From assembly GCA_030608725.1 (NCBI GenBank), contig JAUWDP010000023.1, forward strand, positions 1 to 10,223: a stretch of 10,223 nt of DNA. Reading direction: 5' to 3'. Positions 1 to 7,400 of this stretch are shown one piece after another. Origin of the DNA: Candidatus Bathyarchaeota archaeon. GTDB taxonomy: Archaea > Thermoproteota > Bathyarchaeia > TCS64. The translations under genes were made by a program, and so were the position numbers. The first letter of the stretch is position 1; each line of letters opens with the position of its first letter. The notes beneath the pieces are model-generated. The model saw only the letters and a program-made list of their open reading frames with translations. It was not told the origin of the DNA and did not search any database.

Positions 1-732
1 CTCGTGAAGCCCACCCACCACACCGCGGTTCTCCCCCAGTAACTGCAGCACCCGCCCCCAGACCTCCTCGAAGCACCCCCTGACCCTAGAAGCCTCCACC
101 CCATCTATACCACCGTACCGCCCGACCTCCAAAAAGGCCCTGTAGACATCCAGCATCCCAAACCTCTCACAAGCCCGCCGCAGATCCCAGACAGAGGAGC
201 CGAGCCCCGGGGAGAACCCCGCCAGGTCGACGAGAACGAGAGCCGCAGAGGCCGCGCCCATCTCGGCGAAGACGCACGCAGTCTCATAATCGCCCCGGCT
301 CAACGCCGAGCTGATCCTGCTCAGGTACATCTCCGCAGTGGACAGGTACCCCTCGACCCTCATCTCAACCCTCCCGGGGCTACGATAGTTCACCTCCAGG
401 AACCCCTGAGCCCTACGCAGCATACCCCCAGGATCATGCATGATCATCACCCCATGCACCTTATGGTCCACCTCAGGGCTCACCATCTCCCCCACCCAGC
501 TCAGGGGCACCCTATCCACGTCCATGACGAGCCCCTGATACTCACGAAGCTCCCGAGACTCGTAGTCGCGGCCAGACCAATCCACGACGAGGACATCAAT
601 ACTGCTTGACCCGAAGGCCTCATAACTCACCCAGCCCCCGAAGAGCCCCACGGACGCCACCGACTCATCCCCGCTCAGCTCATCGACAAAGGAGTTGATG
701 ATCGAGCGAAACTCCCTAGCAGAAACGGTCAC
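1..732 (-). CDS. Nucleotidyltransferase-fold protein with HEPN-like helical C-terminus (C-terminal end outside window)
   Basis: Reading leftwards from a GTG at 732, the frame stays open to the window edge (at least 244 codons). A TAG at 744-742 lies just upstream, so the start is GTG 732 or GTG 738. I prefer 732 because AGGT lies 7 nt before it. Residues about 28-51 read VGLFGGWVSYEAFG then SSSIDVLVVD. This aligns without gaps to the MNT/Pol-beta nucleotidyltransferase core (FGS, then SDIDLLV), with a third acidic strand at MDVDRV. The second half is helical (GYLSTAEMYLSRISSAL, then GDYETACVFAEMGAA), like HEPN or KNTase C-terminal bundles. The first metal-binding Asp is Ser and the FGS serine is Gly, so catalysis may be lost or altered. 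I see no HEPN RxxxxH ribonuclease motif in the visible part. Substrate and role are unknown. It is divergent from tfb. Confidence 0.75.
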   Translation of the reverse strand, partial: MTVSAREFRSIINSFVDELSGDESVASVGLFGGWVSYEAFGSSSIDVLVVDWSGRDYESRELREYQGLVMDVDRVPLSWVGEMVSPEVDHKVHGVMIMHDPGGMLRRAQGFLEVNYRSPGRVEMRVEGYLSTAEMYLSRISSALSRGDYETACVFAEMGAASAALVLVDLAGFSPGLGSSVWDLRRACERFGMLDVYRAFLEVGRYGGIDGVEASRVRGCFEEVWGRVLQLLGENRGVVGGLHE

Positions 733-770
733 GCCCACAACCTAACAAACACTCAGGCTCACACGGGCTT

Positions 771-780
771 TATCTTTTAT
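771..780 (-). promoter_or_regulatory. Candidate TATA element for the minus-strand nucleotidyltransferase
   Basis: On the minus strand this reads ATAAAAGATA. It lies about 40 nt before the GTG start, which would give a very short leader if transcription starts about 25 nt downstream. This is inferred from composition and spacing only. Confidence 0.35.
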
Positions 781-915
781 CCTAAATCCCACTGAATCCA
801 GCGGTGAAAAGCCCAATACAACTATAAAGAAGGAGATATCAAGAATAGATATTCCATTTCCACGTAACTCTCTATATACCTCGACCCTTCTTCTATAGAC
901 TATATTGATTTGATA

Positions 916-930
916 CGAAAAGCTTAAATA
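916..930 (+). promoter_or_regulatory. Distal BRE/TATA promoter candidate upstream of tfb
   Basis: CGAAA followed directly by AGCTTAAATA matches the archaeal BRE plus TATA arrangement well. Transcription would start near 950, giving tfb a leader of roughly 90 nt or producing a short leader RNA. No experimental start is known to me. Confidence 0.5.
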
Positions 931-974
931 TAACATCTGGAGAGTTTGCCTGTGCTCCAAGTGATCAGATAATT

Positions 975-988
975 CCGAAATAGTTTAT
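975..988 (+). promoter_or_regulatory. Proximal BRE/TATA promoter candidate for tfb
   Basis: CCGAAA followed by TAGTTTAT resembles a BRE plus TATA box. The predicted start is near 1011, about 28 nt before the ATG at 1039. Its CGAAA element is exactly 60 bp downstream of the one in the distal candidate. Confidence 0.5.
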
Positions 989-1038
989 GACGAAGATTCT
1001 GAGATGGAATACTTAACACGTATATATTGAGGGAGAAC

Positions 1039-1965
1039 ATGTCAAGGAGAAGAGAGAAGCTCCTGAGTGAAAACGTTTGCTCGGAGTGCGGGAGCAGCAC
1101 CCTTATTCATGACAATGAGTCGGGTGAGGTCATCTGCGGGAACTGCGGTCTCGTCATCACGGAGTCCATTATCAACAAGGGCCCCGAGTGGAGGGCCTTC
1201 ACCCAGAGCGAGAAGGAGTCAAGGAGCCGTGTCGGCGTCCCCCTCTCATTCGCAGTCCACGACAAGGGCCTAACCACCATGATAGGCCGGGTCGGCAGGG
1301 ACGCCTTCGGGCGCAAGATCCCACTGAACACGAAGCTTCAGATGCTCCGCCTGCGAAAGTGGCAGATAAGGTCAAGGGTCCACTCCTCGGTGGACCGGAA
1401 CCTCGCCCAAGCCATGGCAGAGCTCGACAGGCTCACCGACAAGCTCCACATCCCGCCGCCCATCAAGGAGAAGGCGGCCGTAATCTACCGCAAGGCCCTC
1501 GACAAGGGACTTGTCCGGGGACGATCCATCTCTGCGATAGCCGCAGCCTCCCTATACGCCGCGTGCAGGGTCACTCAGACCCCGAGGACCCTCCGGGAGC
1601 TTGCCAAGCACAGCCCCATTGAAAAGAAGGACATCGCCCGATGCTACAGGCTCCTACTAAGGGAGCTGGGCCTCCAGATGCCCATCCCAGCAGCCCAGCT
1701 CAGGGTCCCCAAGATCGCCTCAAAGGTGAAAGTCGGCGAGAAGACCCAGCAGAAAGCAGTGGAGATCCTCAGAGAGGCGGAGAGGCTCAAGACAACGGCT
1801 GGCAAGGACCCTATGGGCCTGGCCGCCGCAGCGCTCTACATCGCCTGCGTCATGAACGACGAGAAGCGCACGCAGAAGATGATAGCTGACGCAGCAGGGG
1901 TGACGGAGGTCACTATTCGCAACCGATACAAGGGCCTCAAGGAAGCCCTTAATCTGGAGATATAG
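1039..1965 (+). CDS. tfb: Transcription initiation factor IIB (TFB)
   Basis: TFB is the archaeal TFIIB homologue. It bridges TBP on the TATA box and RNA polymerase and contacts the BRE. The 308-residue protein has the full family layout. An N-terminal zinc ribbon has cysteines at about 14, 17, 33 and 36 (CSEC, then CGNCG). The B-reader/linker region follows (GPEWRAF to about residue 100). Two cyclin-like repeats cover roughly 110-200 and 205-300, and the second ends in a helix-turn-helix (MIADAAGVTEVTIRNRY) of the kind that reads the BRE. The frame can also open at TTG 1027, but ATG 1039 has a GAGG site at 1029-1032 just upstream and gives the usual N-terminus. Archaea often carry several TFBs, so this may not be the only copy. 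It is followed after 54 nt by a DUF373 gene on the same strand. Confidence 0.95.
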   Translation: MSRRREKLLSENVCSECGSSTLIHDNESGEVICGNCGLVITESIINKGPEWRAFTQSEKESRSRVGVPLSFAVHDKGLTTMIGRVGRDAFGRKIPLNTKLQMLRLRKWQIRSRVHSSVDRNLAQAMAELDRLTDKLHIPPPIKEKAAVIYRKALDKGLVRGRSISAIAAASLYAACRVTQTPRTLRELAKHSPIEKKDIARCYRLLLRELGLQMPIPAAQLRVPKIASKVKVGEKTQQKAVEILREAERLKTTAGKDPMGLAAAALYIACVMNDEKRTQKMIADAAGVTEVTIRNRYKGLKEALNLEI

Positions 1966-1980
1966 CCTACTTCTAAGCAC

Positions 1981-1987
1981 ATATATA
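1981..1987 (+). promoter_or_regulatory. TATA-like element before the DUF373 gene
   Basis: ATATATA in the 54-nt gap after tfb could be a TATA box. The expected start would fall near 2009, inside the Shine-Dalgarno sequence, leaving a leader of about 11 nt. Co-transcription from tfb is an equally possible explanation. Confidence 0.3.
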
Positions 1988-1989
1988 CC

Positions 1990-2011
1990 CCTCCACCCTT
2001 TTTGGAGGTGG
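1990..2011 (+). promoter_or_regulatory. Shine-Dalgarno site with a facing complementary arm (possible RBS hairpin)
   Basis: GGAGGTG at 2004-2010 is a strong archaeal ribosome binding site, 9 nt before ATG 2020. Upstream, CCTCCA (1990-1995) is complementary to TGGAGG (2003-2008), with a 7-nt C/T-rich loop. The structure would mask the site in any transcript that begins upstream, such as read-through from tfb. The T-run at 1999-2003 could also act as a weak tfb terminator. Confidence 0.45.
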
Positions 2012-2019
2012 ATTAACTG

Positions 2020-3165
2020 ATGTCAGAGCCGGGGGGAGTCGAAACTAGGATCCTGATCCTCTGTATCGACGGGGACAATGACATTGGCAAGAAGGGAGGG
2101 GTAGATACTCCTGTTCTCAACAGGGAGGCCAATATTGAAGCGGCTACATCCTTAGCTTTAGCGGATCCCGAGGAGGCAGACGCTAACGCAATGTTCGGCG
2201 CTGTCAAGCTGTACGATCAGCTCACCGAGAAGTACCCCGACGAGATCTATCAGATAGCCACTATCTCTGGTACAGCTATGGGTGGCATAGAAGCCGACAG
2301 GAACATTGTGAAGGAGCTCGAGTCGATCCTGGAGTCCTTCAAGGCAACGGGAGTCATCTTAGTTACTGATGGATACTCCGATGAGTCGATCATACCCCTA
2401 ATCCAGTCTAGGGTTCCAATAACTTCCGTCCAACATGTGGTGGTCAAGCACAGTGAGCGTATCGAGGAGACATGGGCCGTCATATTCAGATACATGAGGA
2501 TGCTCATCGAGGACCCCTACTATTCCAGGGTCAGCCTGGGAGTCCCGGGGTTGATGCTGGTTATCCTCGGGATTCTCACAGTGTTCGGCCAGCTCCAGAA
2601 CGCTGGAACCGTCCTAGCCTTTGTGATGGGTCTGGTCTTGCTTGTCAAGGGTTTCGGGCTTGACGAGAGGCTGGCCTTGGCGCGGCTGAGATTACCCCCC
2701 ATTGAACGCCAGCTTCTACTCGCCACGGTCTTCGTAGGCGTGATGGTCTCCTTGGTAGGGATCAGTCAGGGCCTGGTCAATATATGGACGGTCGTGGAAG
2801 GTCCAGCACCTGCCCCATGGCAGGACTCCTCATGGTGGCTGGAGCGTTCATCGAAGATCATAGCAGGATTCATCTTGGGCTCTATCAACTACATCACGAT
2901 GGGCGTCGCAGTCGCCCTAACAGGAGGCATCGCGTCCCACTACATGCAGAGAGATCCAAAAATTATGCAGAACGTTGTAGGGCTAATAGTAACCTTCTGG
3001 ATATGGCGTATAGCGATCGAGTTGGCTAACGTACTCATCGAACCCGAGACGGGCCTCACCTTAAACTCCCCCCTCGTCTTCATGATCGTAGGGGGTATGC
3101 TGACGACGATACTCTCAGTGTTCGTCATCTATGGAGCGTACAAGGATAGGCTACCCTTCAAATAA
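2020..3165 (+). CDS. DUF373 family membrane protein
   Basis: This 381-residue protein belongs to the archaeal DUF373 family, whose function is not known. The soluble N-terminal part (about 1-165) has the family's acidic motifs: CIDGDNDIGKKGG at 15-27, a TPVLNRE segment at 30-36, and ADPEEADANA at 48-57. The alternating beta-alpha pattern (VILVTDGYSDESIIP, about 112-126) suggests a Rossmann-like domain. From about 172 onward I see six hydrophobic membrane segments, near 174-190, 196-213, 231-250, 283-305, 320-340 and 352-374, ending in a short basic tail. There is no obvious signal peptide, so the N-terminal domain is probably cytoplasmic. The strong SD at 2004-2010 supports the ATG. uppS follows after 83 nt. 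A role linked to the membrane or lipid carrier is only inference from position. Confidence 0.85.
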   Translation: MSEPGGVETRILILCIDGDNDIGKKGGVDTPVLNREANIEAATSLALADPEEADANAMFGAVKLYDQLTEKYPDEIYQIATISGTAMGGIEADRNIVKELESILESFKATGVILVTDGYSDESIIPLIQSRVPITSVQHVVVKHSERIEETWAVIFRYMRMLIEDPYYSRVSLGVPGLMLVILGILTVFGQLQNAGTVLAFVMGLVLLVKGFGLDERLALARLRLPPIERQLLLATVFVGVMVSLVGISQGLVNIWTVVEGPAPAPWQDSSWWLERSSKIIAGFILGSINYITMGVAVALTGGIASHYMQRDPKIMQNVVGLIVTFWIWRIAIELANVLIEPETGLTLNSPLVFMIVGGMLTTILSVFVIYGAYKDRLPFK

Positions 3166-3204
3166 GGGGAATGTTCCATTTAACATAAGAAATCATTACT
3201 AAAG

Positions 3205-3212
3205 GCTTATAC
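3205..3212 (+). promoter_or_regulatory. TATA-like element and GTGAT ribosome site before uppS
   Basis: GCTTATAC, about 40 nt before ATG 3249, is a plausible TATA box with a start near 3235. GTGAT at 3238-3242, 6 nt before the ATG, can pair with the archaeal 16S tail (ATCACCTCC) and supports that start. Confidence 0.35.
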
Positions 3213-3248
3213 TGGTATTCATCTCGACTGAAGGAAAGTGATTACAAC

Positions 3249-4031
3249 ATGCTGCGAGGTTTTCTTTCCGCCCTGGGTGTCTATAAGCTCTACGGGGCTT
3301 GGCTTCGCATGCAGATCGACCGTGATAGGCTTCCTAAGCACATAGGCGTTATCCTCGACGGTAACAGGCGCTGGGCCTCAGCCCACGACATGATCCCGTG
3401 GGAGGGTCACAGGGAGGGCGCTGAGAAGGTGAAGAACTTCTTGGAGTGGGCTCTGGAACTCGGAATATCAACGGTCTCTTTCTACGCCTTCTCAACGGAG
3501 AACTTCAAGCGCTCGGAGGAGGAGGTCGAGGAACTCATGAAGCTCTACGAGGACAACCTACGGGAGATCCTACACTCCGACGTCATCCATGAATACCGGG
3601 TTAAAATCACGGCCATCGGGAGGATGAACCTACTTCCTGAGACGATTCAGGAACTGATATCGGAGGTTGAGGAGAGCACAAAGGACTACGGCGACTTCTA
3701 CCTCAACATCGCTCTGGCCTATGGTGGGAGGGCAGAGATCGTGGACGCGACGAGGGAGATCGCTGTGAAGGTTCAGAAGGGGGAGCTCGCTCCCGAGATG
3801 ATTGACGAGGCGACGATTGAGGAACACCTCTACACCTCCCATCTCCCCCAGCAGGAGCTGGACATCGTCATGAGGACCTCAGGTGAGTCCAGGATCAGCA
3901 ACTTCCTGATCTGGCAGTCCGCTTACAGCGAGCTTTTCTTCATCGACGTCTACTGGCCAGACTTCAGGGAGATCGACCTGGAGAGAGCGATCAGGGCCTA
4001 CCAGAATAGGAAAAGAAGATATGGGAAATGA
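3249..4031 (+). CDS. uppS: Cis-prenyltransferase, polyprenyl diphosphate synthase (UppS family)
   Basis: The enzyme condenses isopentenyl diphosphate onto an allylic diphosphate to make long cis-polyprenyl diphosphate. In archaea the derived polyprenol is the lipid carrier for protein N-glycosylation and surface glycans. The 260-residue length is normal and the hallmark motifs are intact: HIGVILDGNRRWA (31-43, Asp37 catalytic), FYAFSTENFKRS (around 78-89), LAYGGRAEIVDA (156-167), and RTSGESRISNF with the following IWQSAYSELFF (209-230). YWPDF follows. An N-terminal helix of about 25 residues ahead of motif I is common in archaeal members. The protein should sit peripherally at the inner membrane face. 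Product chain length cannot be read from the sequence. It follows the DUF373 gene on the same strand. Confidence 0.95.
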   Translation: MLRGFLSALGVYKLYGAWLRMQIDRDRLPKHIGVILDGNRRWASAHDMIPWEGHREGAEKVKNFLEWALELGISTVSFYAFSTENFKRSEEEVEELMKLYEDNLREILHSDVIHEYRVKITAIGRMNLLPETIQELISEVEESTKDYGDFYLNIALAYGGRAEIVDATREIAVKVQKGELAPEMIDEATIEEHLYTSHLPQQELDIVMRTSGESRISNFLIWQSAYSELFFIDVYWPDFREIDLERAIRAYQNRKRRYGK

Positions 4032-4258
4032 GGTCAGACGCGCACGGCGTCCAGGTCCTTCGGCGTCTTGGTCAGACACACAGGGTCAGAATAAGCGTCT
4101 ATGCCAGAGCTTTCAGTCTGCTCAGAAAATCTGTCTATCCTCGATTCCGTGGAAGAGCACCTTACCTGAGTTTGTTTTAAGGTTTCACCATCCACTCATA
4201 CGCTGCGTCAAAGCGTCGTACTCTTCATACGACCCCCATAGCACGCCATAATTCGCGT

Positions 4259-4275
4259 GTAATACCCCGTAATAC
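4259..4275 (+). repeat. Tandem GTAATAC direct repeat with 10-bp period
   Basis: GTAATAC occurs at 4259-4265 and again at 4269-4275, separated by CCC. The period is one helical turn, as in sites bound by a dimer on one face of DNA. It lies about 45 bp upstream of the smc TATA-like element, so it may be an activator or repressor site. No protein is identified. Confidence 0.4.
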
Positions 4276-4279
4276 TGAC

Positions 4280-4300
4280 CTCGCGACGCGTTTTCGCGAG
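4280..4300 (+). repeat. Perfect 7-bp inverted repeat (hairpin) upstream of smc
   Basis: CTCGCGA (4280-4286) and TCGCGAG (4294-4300) are exact reverse complements around a 7-nt loop. This is the strongest of four nearby inverted repeats; the others are ACGCT/AGCGT at 4200-4216, GTCGT/ACGAC at 4215-4233 and CACGC/GCGTG at 4242-4259. It could be a structured RNA end, a terminator-like element for uppS without a T-run, or a protein site. Confidence 0.45.
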
Positions 4301-4316
4301 CGCTAGTCTTGAATTG

Positions 4317-4341
4317 TTTAAAGGGATAATGCAATTTGCAT
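4317..4341 (+). promoter_or_regulatory. Probable smc promoter with palindromic operator
   Basis: TTTAAA at 4317-4322 is a good archaeal TATA core; the start would be near 4346, giving a leader of about 70 nt. Between them lies the palindrome ATGCAATTTGCAT (4329-4341), with 6-bp arms around one T. A repressor bound there would block initiation. This is inferred from position and symmetry. Confidence 0.45.
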
Positions 4342-4416
4342 AGGGCCGGCTCCATCAGGTTTAGCTGCCTTCAGGAATGACCGGTAGGGCACATCATAGA
4401 AGGAGAAATGACGTAA

Positions 4417-7400
4417 ATGGTCTATATCAGTAGGATCGTAGTCAGGAACTTTAAGATGTTCAGCGGGGAGGTTAAGCTGAACTTCGGTCAAGGGTTCAAC
4501 GTCATTACCGGCCCAAACGGGAGTGGCAAGAGCAACCTCATCGACGCCGTGCAGTTTGTTTTCGGGGAGCTGGGCTCCAAGAGGATGAGGGTACCCGACC
4601 TCTCAGGTCTCATCTTCGATGGAGCGGGGGAGAACAGCACCAAGCCCCAGTACGCCCAGGTCACCATCTACTTCAACAACAATGACAGGGGTCTCGCTAT
4701 CGACAGGAAGACCGTGAGCGTAGGTAGGAGGGTCGACACGCATGGGAAGAGCAAGTACTTCCTAAACGGCAAGAGGACATCCCGCCGGCGCTTACTCGAC
4801 CTCCTGGTCATGGCCGGCATCAGCCCTGGTGGTTACAACATCGTTCTACAGGGAACGGCCACTCGACTCAGCGACCTCACTCCGGTCGAGCGTATGTCCG
4901 CCCTTGAGGACATCGTCGGCATCACTGAGTACGATGAGAAGAAGGCTGAGGCCAAAGGACGTCTATCTGAGGCTGAGCGGAAGATCGAGATTGCCTCAGC
5001 TAAGAGCGACGAAGTGAGGAAGAGGGTCAACGAGCTCGAGCGTCAGAGGAACGACGCGCTCCGACACAACCTCCTCGTGAAGTACGAGAGCAAGCTTGAA
5101 GCGATCAAGCAATCGGCCCAGATAAGTCAGTTGGAGTCCAAGATTGAGGAAATCCGGAGGCAGATTTCCGAGAACGAGTCTGAGGTCGCCAAGCTGGAGA
5201 AGGAGAAGGAGGACCTCGGGAAAGCGAGGGAGGAGGCTAGGGACCGTCTGGAGGAGTTTACCAACGAGGCGTCGGAGAAGGGCAACACACGTCTGCCGAT
5301 CCTGAAATCCGACATCGTCGAGAAGAGATCTTTGCAGAACTCCTTTGGCGCCAGGATACGGGAGCTGGACTCCCAGAAGGCCTCCCTTGAGAGGGCGATC
5401 GAGGACAAGCTTGCCGAGATCGAACGCTCTAAGACCGAGATAGCAGAGAGACGAGTCGAGCTGAGGGAGCTCACGAAGCAACAGAGGGGTGTCGACAGGA
5501 AGGTCGAGAGGAAGGGAACTCAGCTTCAGTCGTTGATCGAGAAGGTCATAGATCTCAAGGAGACCGCTGAGGGAAACCAGAAACGGGTCGAGAAGCTGAC
5601 AGAGGACCTCGTCCCAATGCAGGAGAGCCTCAGCGGTTTGGAGATCGGGATCAACAGGCATCAGGTCAACGCCAACTCCCTTGAGTCCAAGATCCAGGAG
5701 CTGGAGAAGAAGAAACAAGACTCCTCCAAAACCATGGATGCCTTGGCGAACAAGATAGAGGAGCTGGAGGGGCTCAAGGTCGATGAGGCTCGAAAGTTGG
5801 AGGACATGGTCGAGACCATCGACGATCAGGTCCAGCGTCAGAGGAGCATCCGGGGGACCATTGAGGGAGCCAACAAGCTCGCGAAGAACGCGGAGCAGAC
5901 CATAACGGAGTTCACCGCAAAGAGGGACCTGTGGAAGAACGTCGTTACAGAGGAGAAGGCCCTTGAGCGGATCCGGGAGATGGGGGAGGCCGGAGCCCTC
6001 GAGGGGTATCACGGCCCACTCCGGCAGCTCATCAAGATAGACCTCAAGTACCAGAGAGCCGCGCAGACATCTGCGGATAACTGGATCAATGCGGTCGTTG
6101 TTGAGGACGTTAAGACCGCTATTGAGTGCATGGAGGGGCTGAAGAAGAATAAGCTGGGTATGACCCGGTTCATCCCCCTCAAGGATATCAACCCCCCTGA
6201 ACCCCTGAAGGAACTGAAAGCCTCAGGCGTCGAGGGATACCTCCCCAAACTGATTAGGTGCGACAAGGAGTATGAGCCAGCCCTCTACCTCATCTGGGGC
6301 GACACATATGTGGCCAGTGACAGGAAGACTGCCATCGACTTAGCCAAGAAGGGTTACCGGATAGTCACCCTGGCGGGCGATCTCTTCGAGCCTATGGGAG
6401 GGCTCGTCGGCGGGCACTGGCGCCGCCCCCCTGATTTCGCGAAGCTCATCCCCACTGAGAGGTCAATCGATGAGCTCTCAACGACGATAAAGTCACTCCG
6501 AAAAAGCCTCTCCACGAAGATGACTGATCTTAGGAAATCAGGCGGAAATCTCAGGAAGTTCACTGGCTTCATCGACGCCTTCAATAAGAATATCGATGGC
6601 GTCGACGGTCAGATACTGGAGACTCAGGAGAGCATCAAGCGTCTCGAGAGGAGCATCACTACGATCGATGAGAGCATCGTGAAGCGCTCAGAGGAGAGGG
6701 AGCGGGAGTTGGCTCTCGCTGCTACGCTCCAGGAGAGGAAGTATAGGACTCTTGAAGAGATCGAGAGAGCTAAGAAGGAGATAGCTGACCTCAAGACGCT
6801 CTCCCCCTCGGACATCTCAGGTCTGGAGGTCACACGCAACACGATCGAGAGTGAGATAGTCGACCTACGAGGCAGGAAAGCTCAACTACAGTCGGAGATC
6901 CAGATCCAGACGAACCTCATCGACAAAGTGCTGGAGATGAGGACCTCCGACACGAAGGACCAGATAACGAGATGGAAAGAGGATATCAAGTCCCTCGAAA
7001 AGGAGCGCGTAGAGACCCAGAAGCAGCTGGTGGCAGAGCAAAAAGCAGTTGAGGAGCTTCAGAAGGTCCTCGATAGCACGGTTTCCGATGTCGAGGCGAC
7101 GAGCCGTGTGCTCAAGACGCACAGGGGCACGGTGCGGAGGTATGAGCAACAGATCGAGCGGCTTGAACGCAGGCAGGTAGCCTTCGAAAGGAGGAACATG
7201 GAACTCAACCTCGAGGTGGAGAAGCAAAGGCTACAAGCCCAGCAGAGGTTCGAGGAGCTTGCCCGGCTGGGCTTCGGGGAGATGGCCCCCACCGAGGAGA
7301 TCGACATCACCAAGGTAGAGTACATGCTCCAGAGGATTAGGCGGGAGAAGTCATCCCTCGGAGCCATCAACCAGCTCGCTATAGAGCACTACGAGTCCGT

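Larger units (their letters stand above)
733..1038. other. AT-rich divergent intergenic region
   Basis: This spacer separates the minus-strand nucleotidyltransferase from tfb and is clearly richer in A+T than the flanking genes. It contains a TATA-like site for the leftward gene near 775 and two BRE/TATA-like sites pointing right at 916-930 and 975-988. An imperfect inverted repeat at about 831-854 (GGAGATATC, then GATATTCC) is also present. A 72-codon minus-strand frame at 742-960 has no recognisable protein character and I do not call it a gene. I see no tRNA or other RNA gene here. Confidence 0.6.
4032..4416. other. 385-base intergenic region upstream of smc
   Basis: I find no convincing gene here. 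A 76-codon frame (4021-4251) overlaps the end of uppS and has no protein-like pattern. The left part has short direct repeats: GGTCAGA at 4032, 4070 (each followed by C) and 4084, and GGCGTC-nn-GGTC at 4046-4057 and 4062-4073. The middle (4200-4300) has four short inverted repeats. The right part holds a TATA-like site at 4317-4322, a palindrome at 4329-4341 and an AAGGAG ribosome site at 4400-4405 for smc. I found no tRNA or C/D-box RNA signature by eye. Confidence 0.6.

Noticed and set aside
831..854. Imperfect inverted repeat GGAGATATC/GATATTCC
   Set aside because: The arms differ by an extra base and lie in AT-rich DNA where such matches arise easily; noted in the spacer entry but not called a site.
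742..960. 72-codon minus-strand frame in the divergent spacer
   Set aside because: It lies in AT-rich promoter sequence, overlaps the candidate promoters, and shows no domain or ribosome site; its composition simply reflects the spacer.
1188..1622. 144-codon alternative frame inside tfb
   Set aside because: It overlaps the well-supported TFB frame, and its proline/arginine/glycine-rich translation is typical of a GC-rich shadow frame.
4021..4251. 76-codon plus-strand frame after uppS
   Set aside because: It starts inside the last codons of uppS, has no ribosome site of its own, no recognisable pattern, and covers the repeat-rich spacer.
4032..4416. Possible tRNA, C/D-box RNA or CRISPR repeats
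   Set aside because: I found no TGATGA/CTGA box pairs, no tRNA cloverleaf with a TTCRA loop, and no regularly spaced long repeats.
4996..6012. 338-codon minus-strand frame inside smc
   Set aside because: It lies antisense to the SMC coiled coil; its leucine-rich, low-complexity translation is what antisense of Glu/Lys-rich codons yields.
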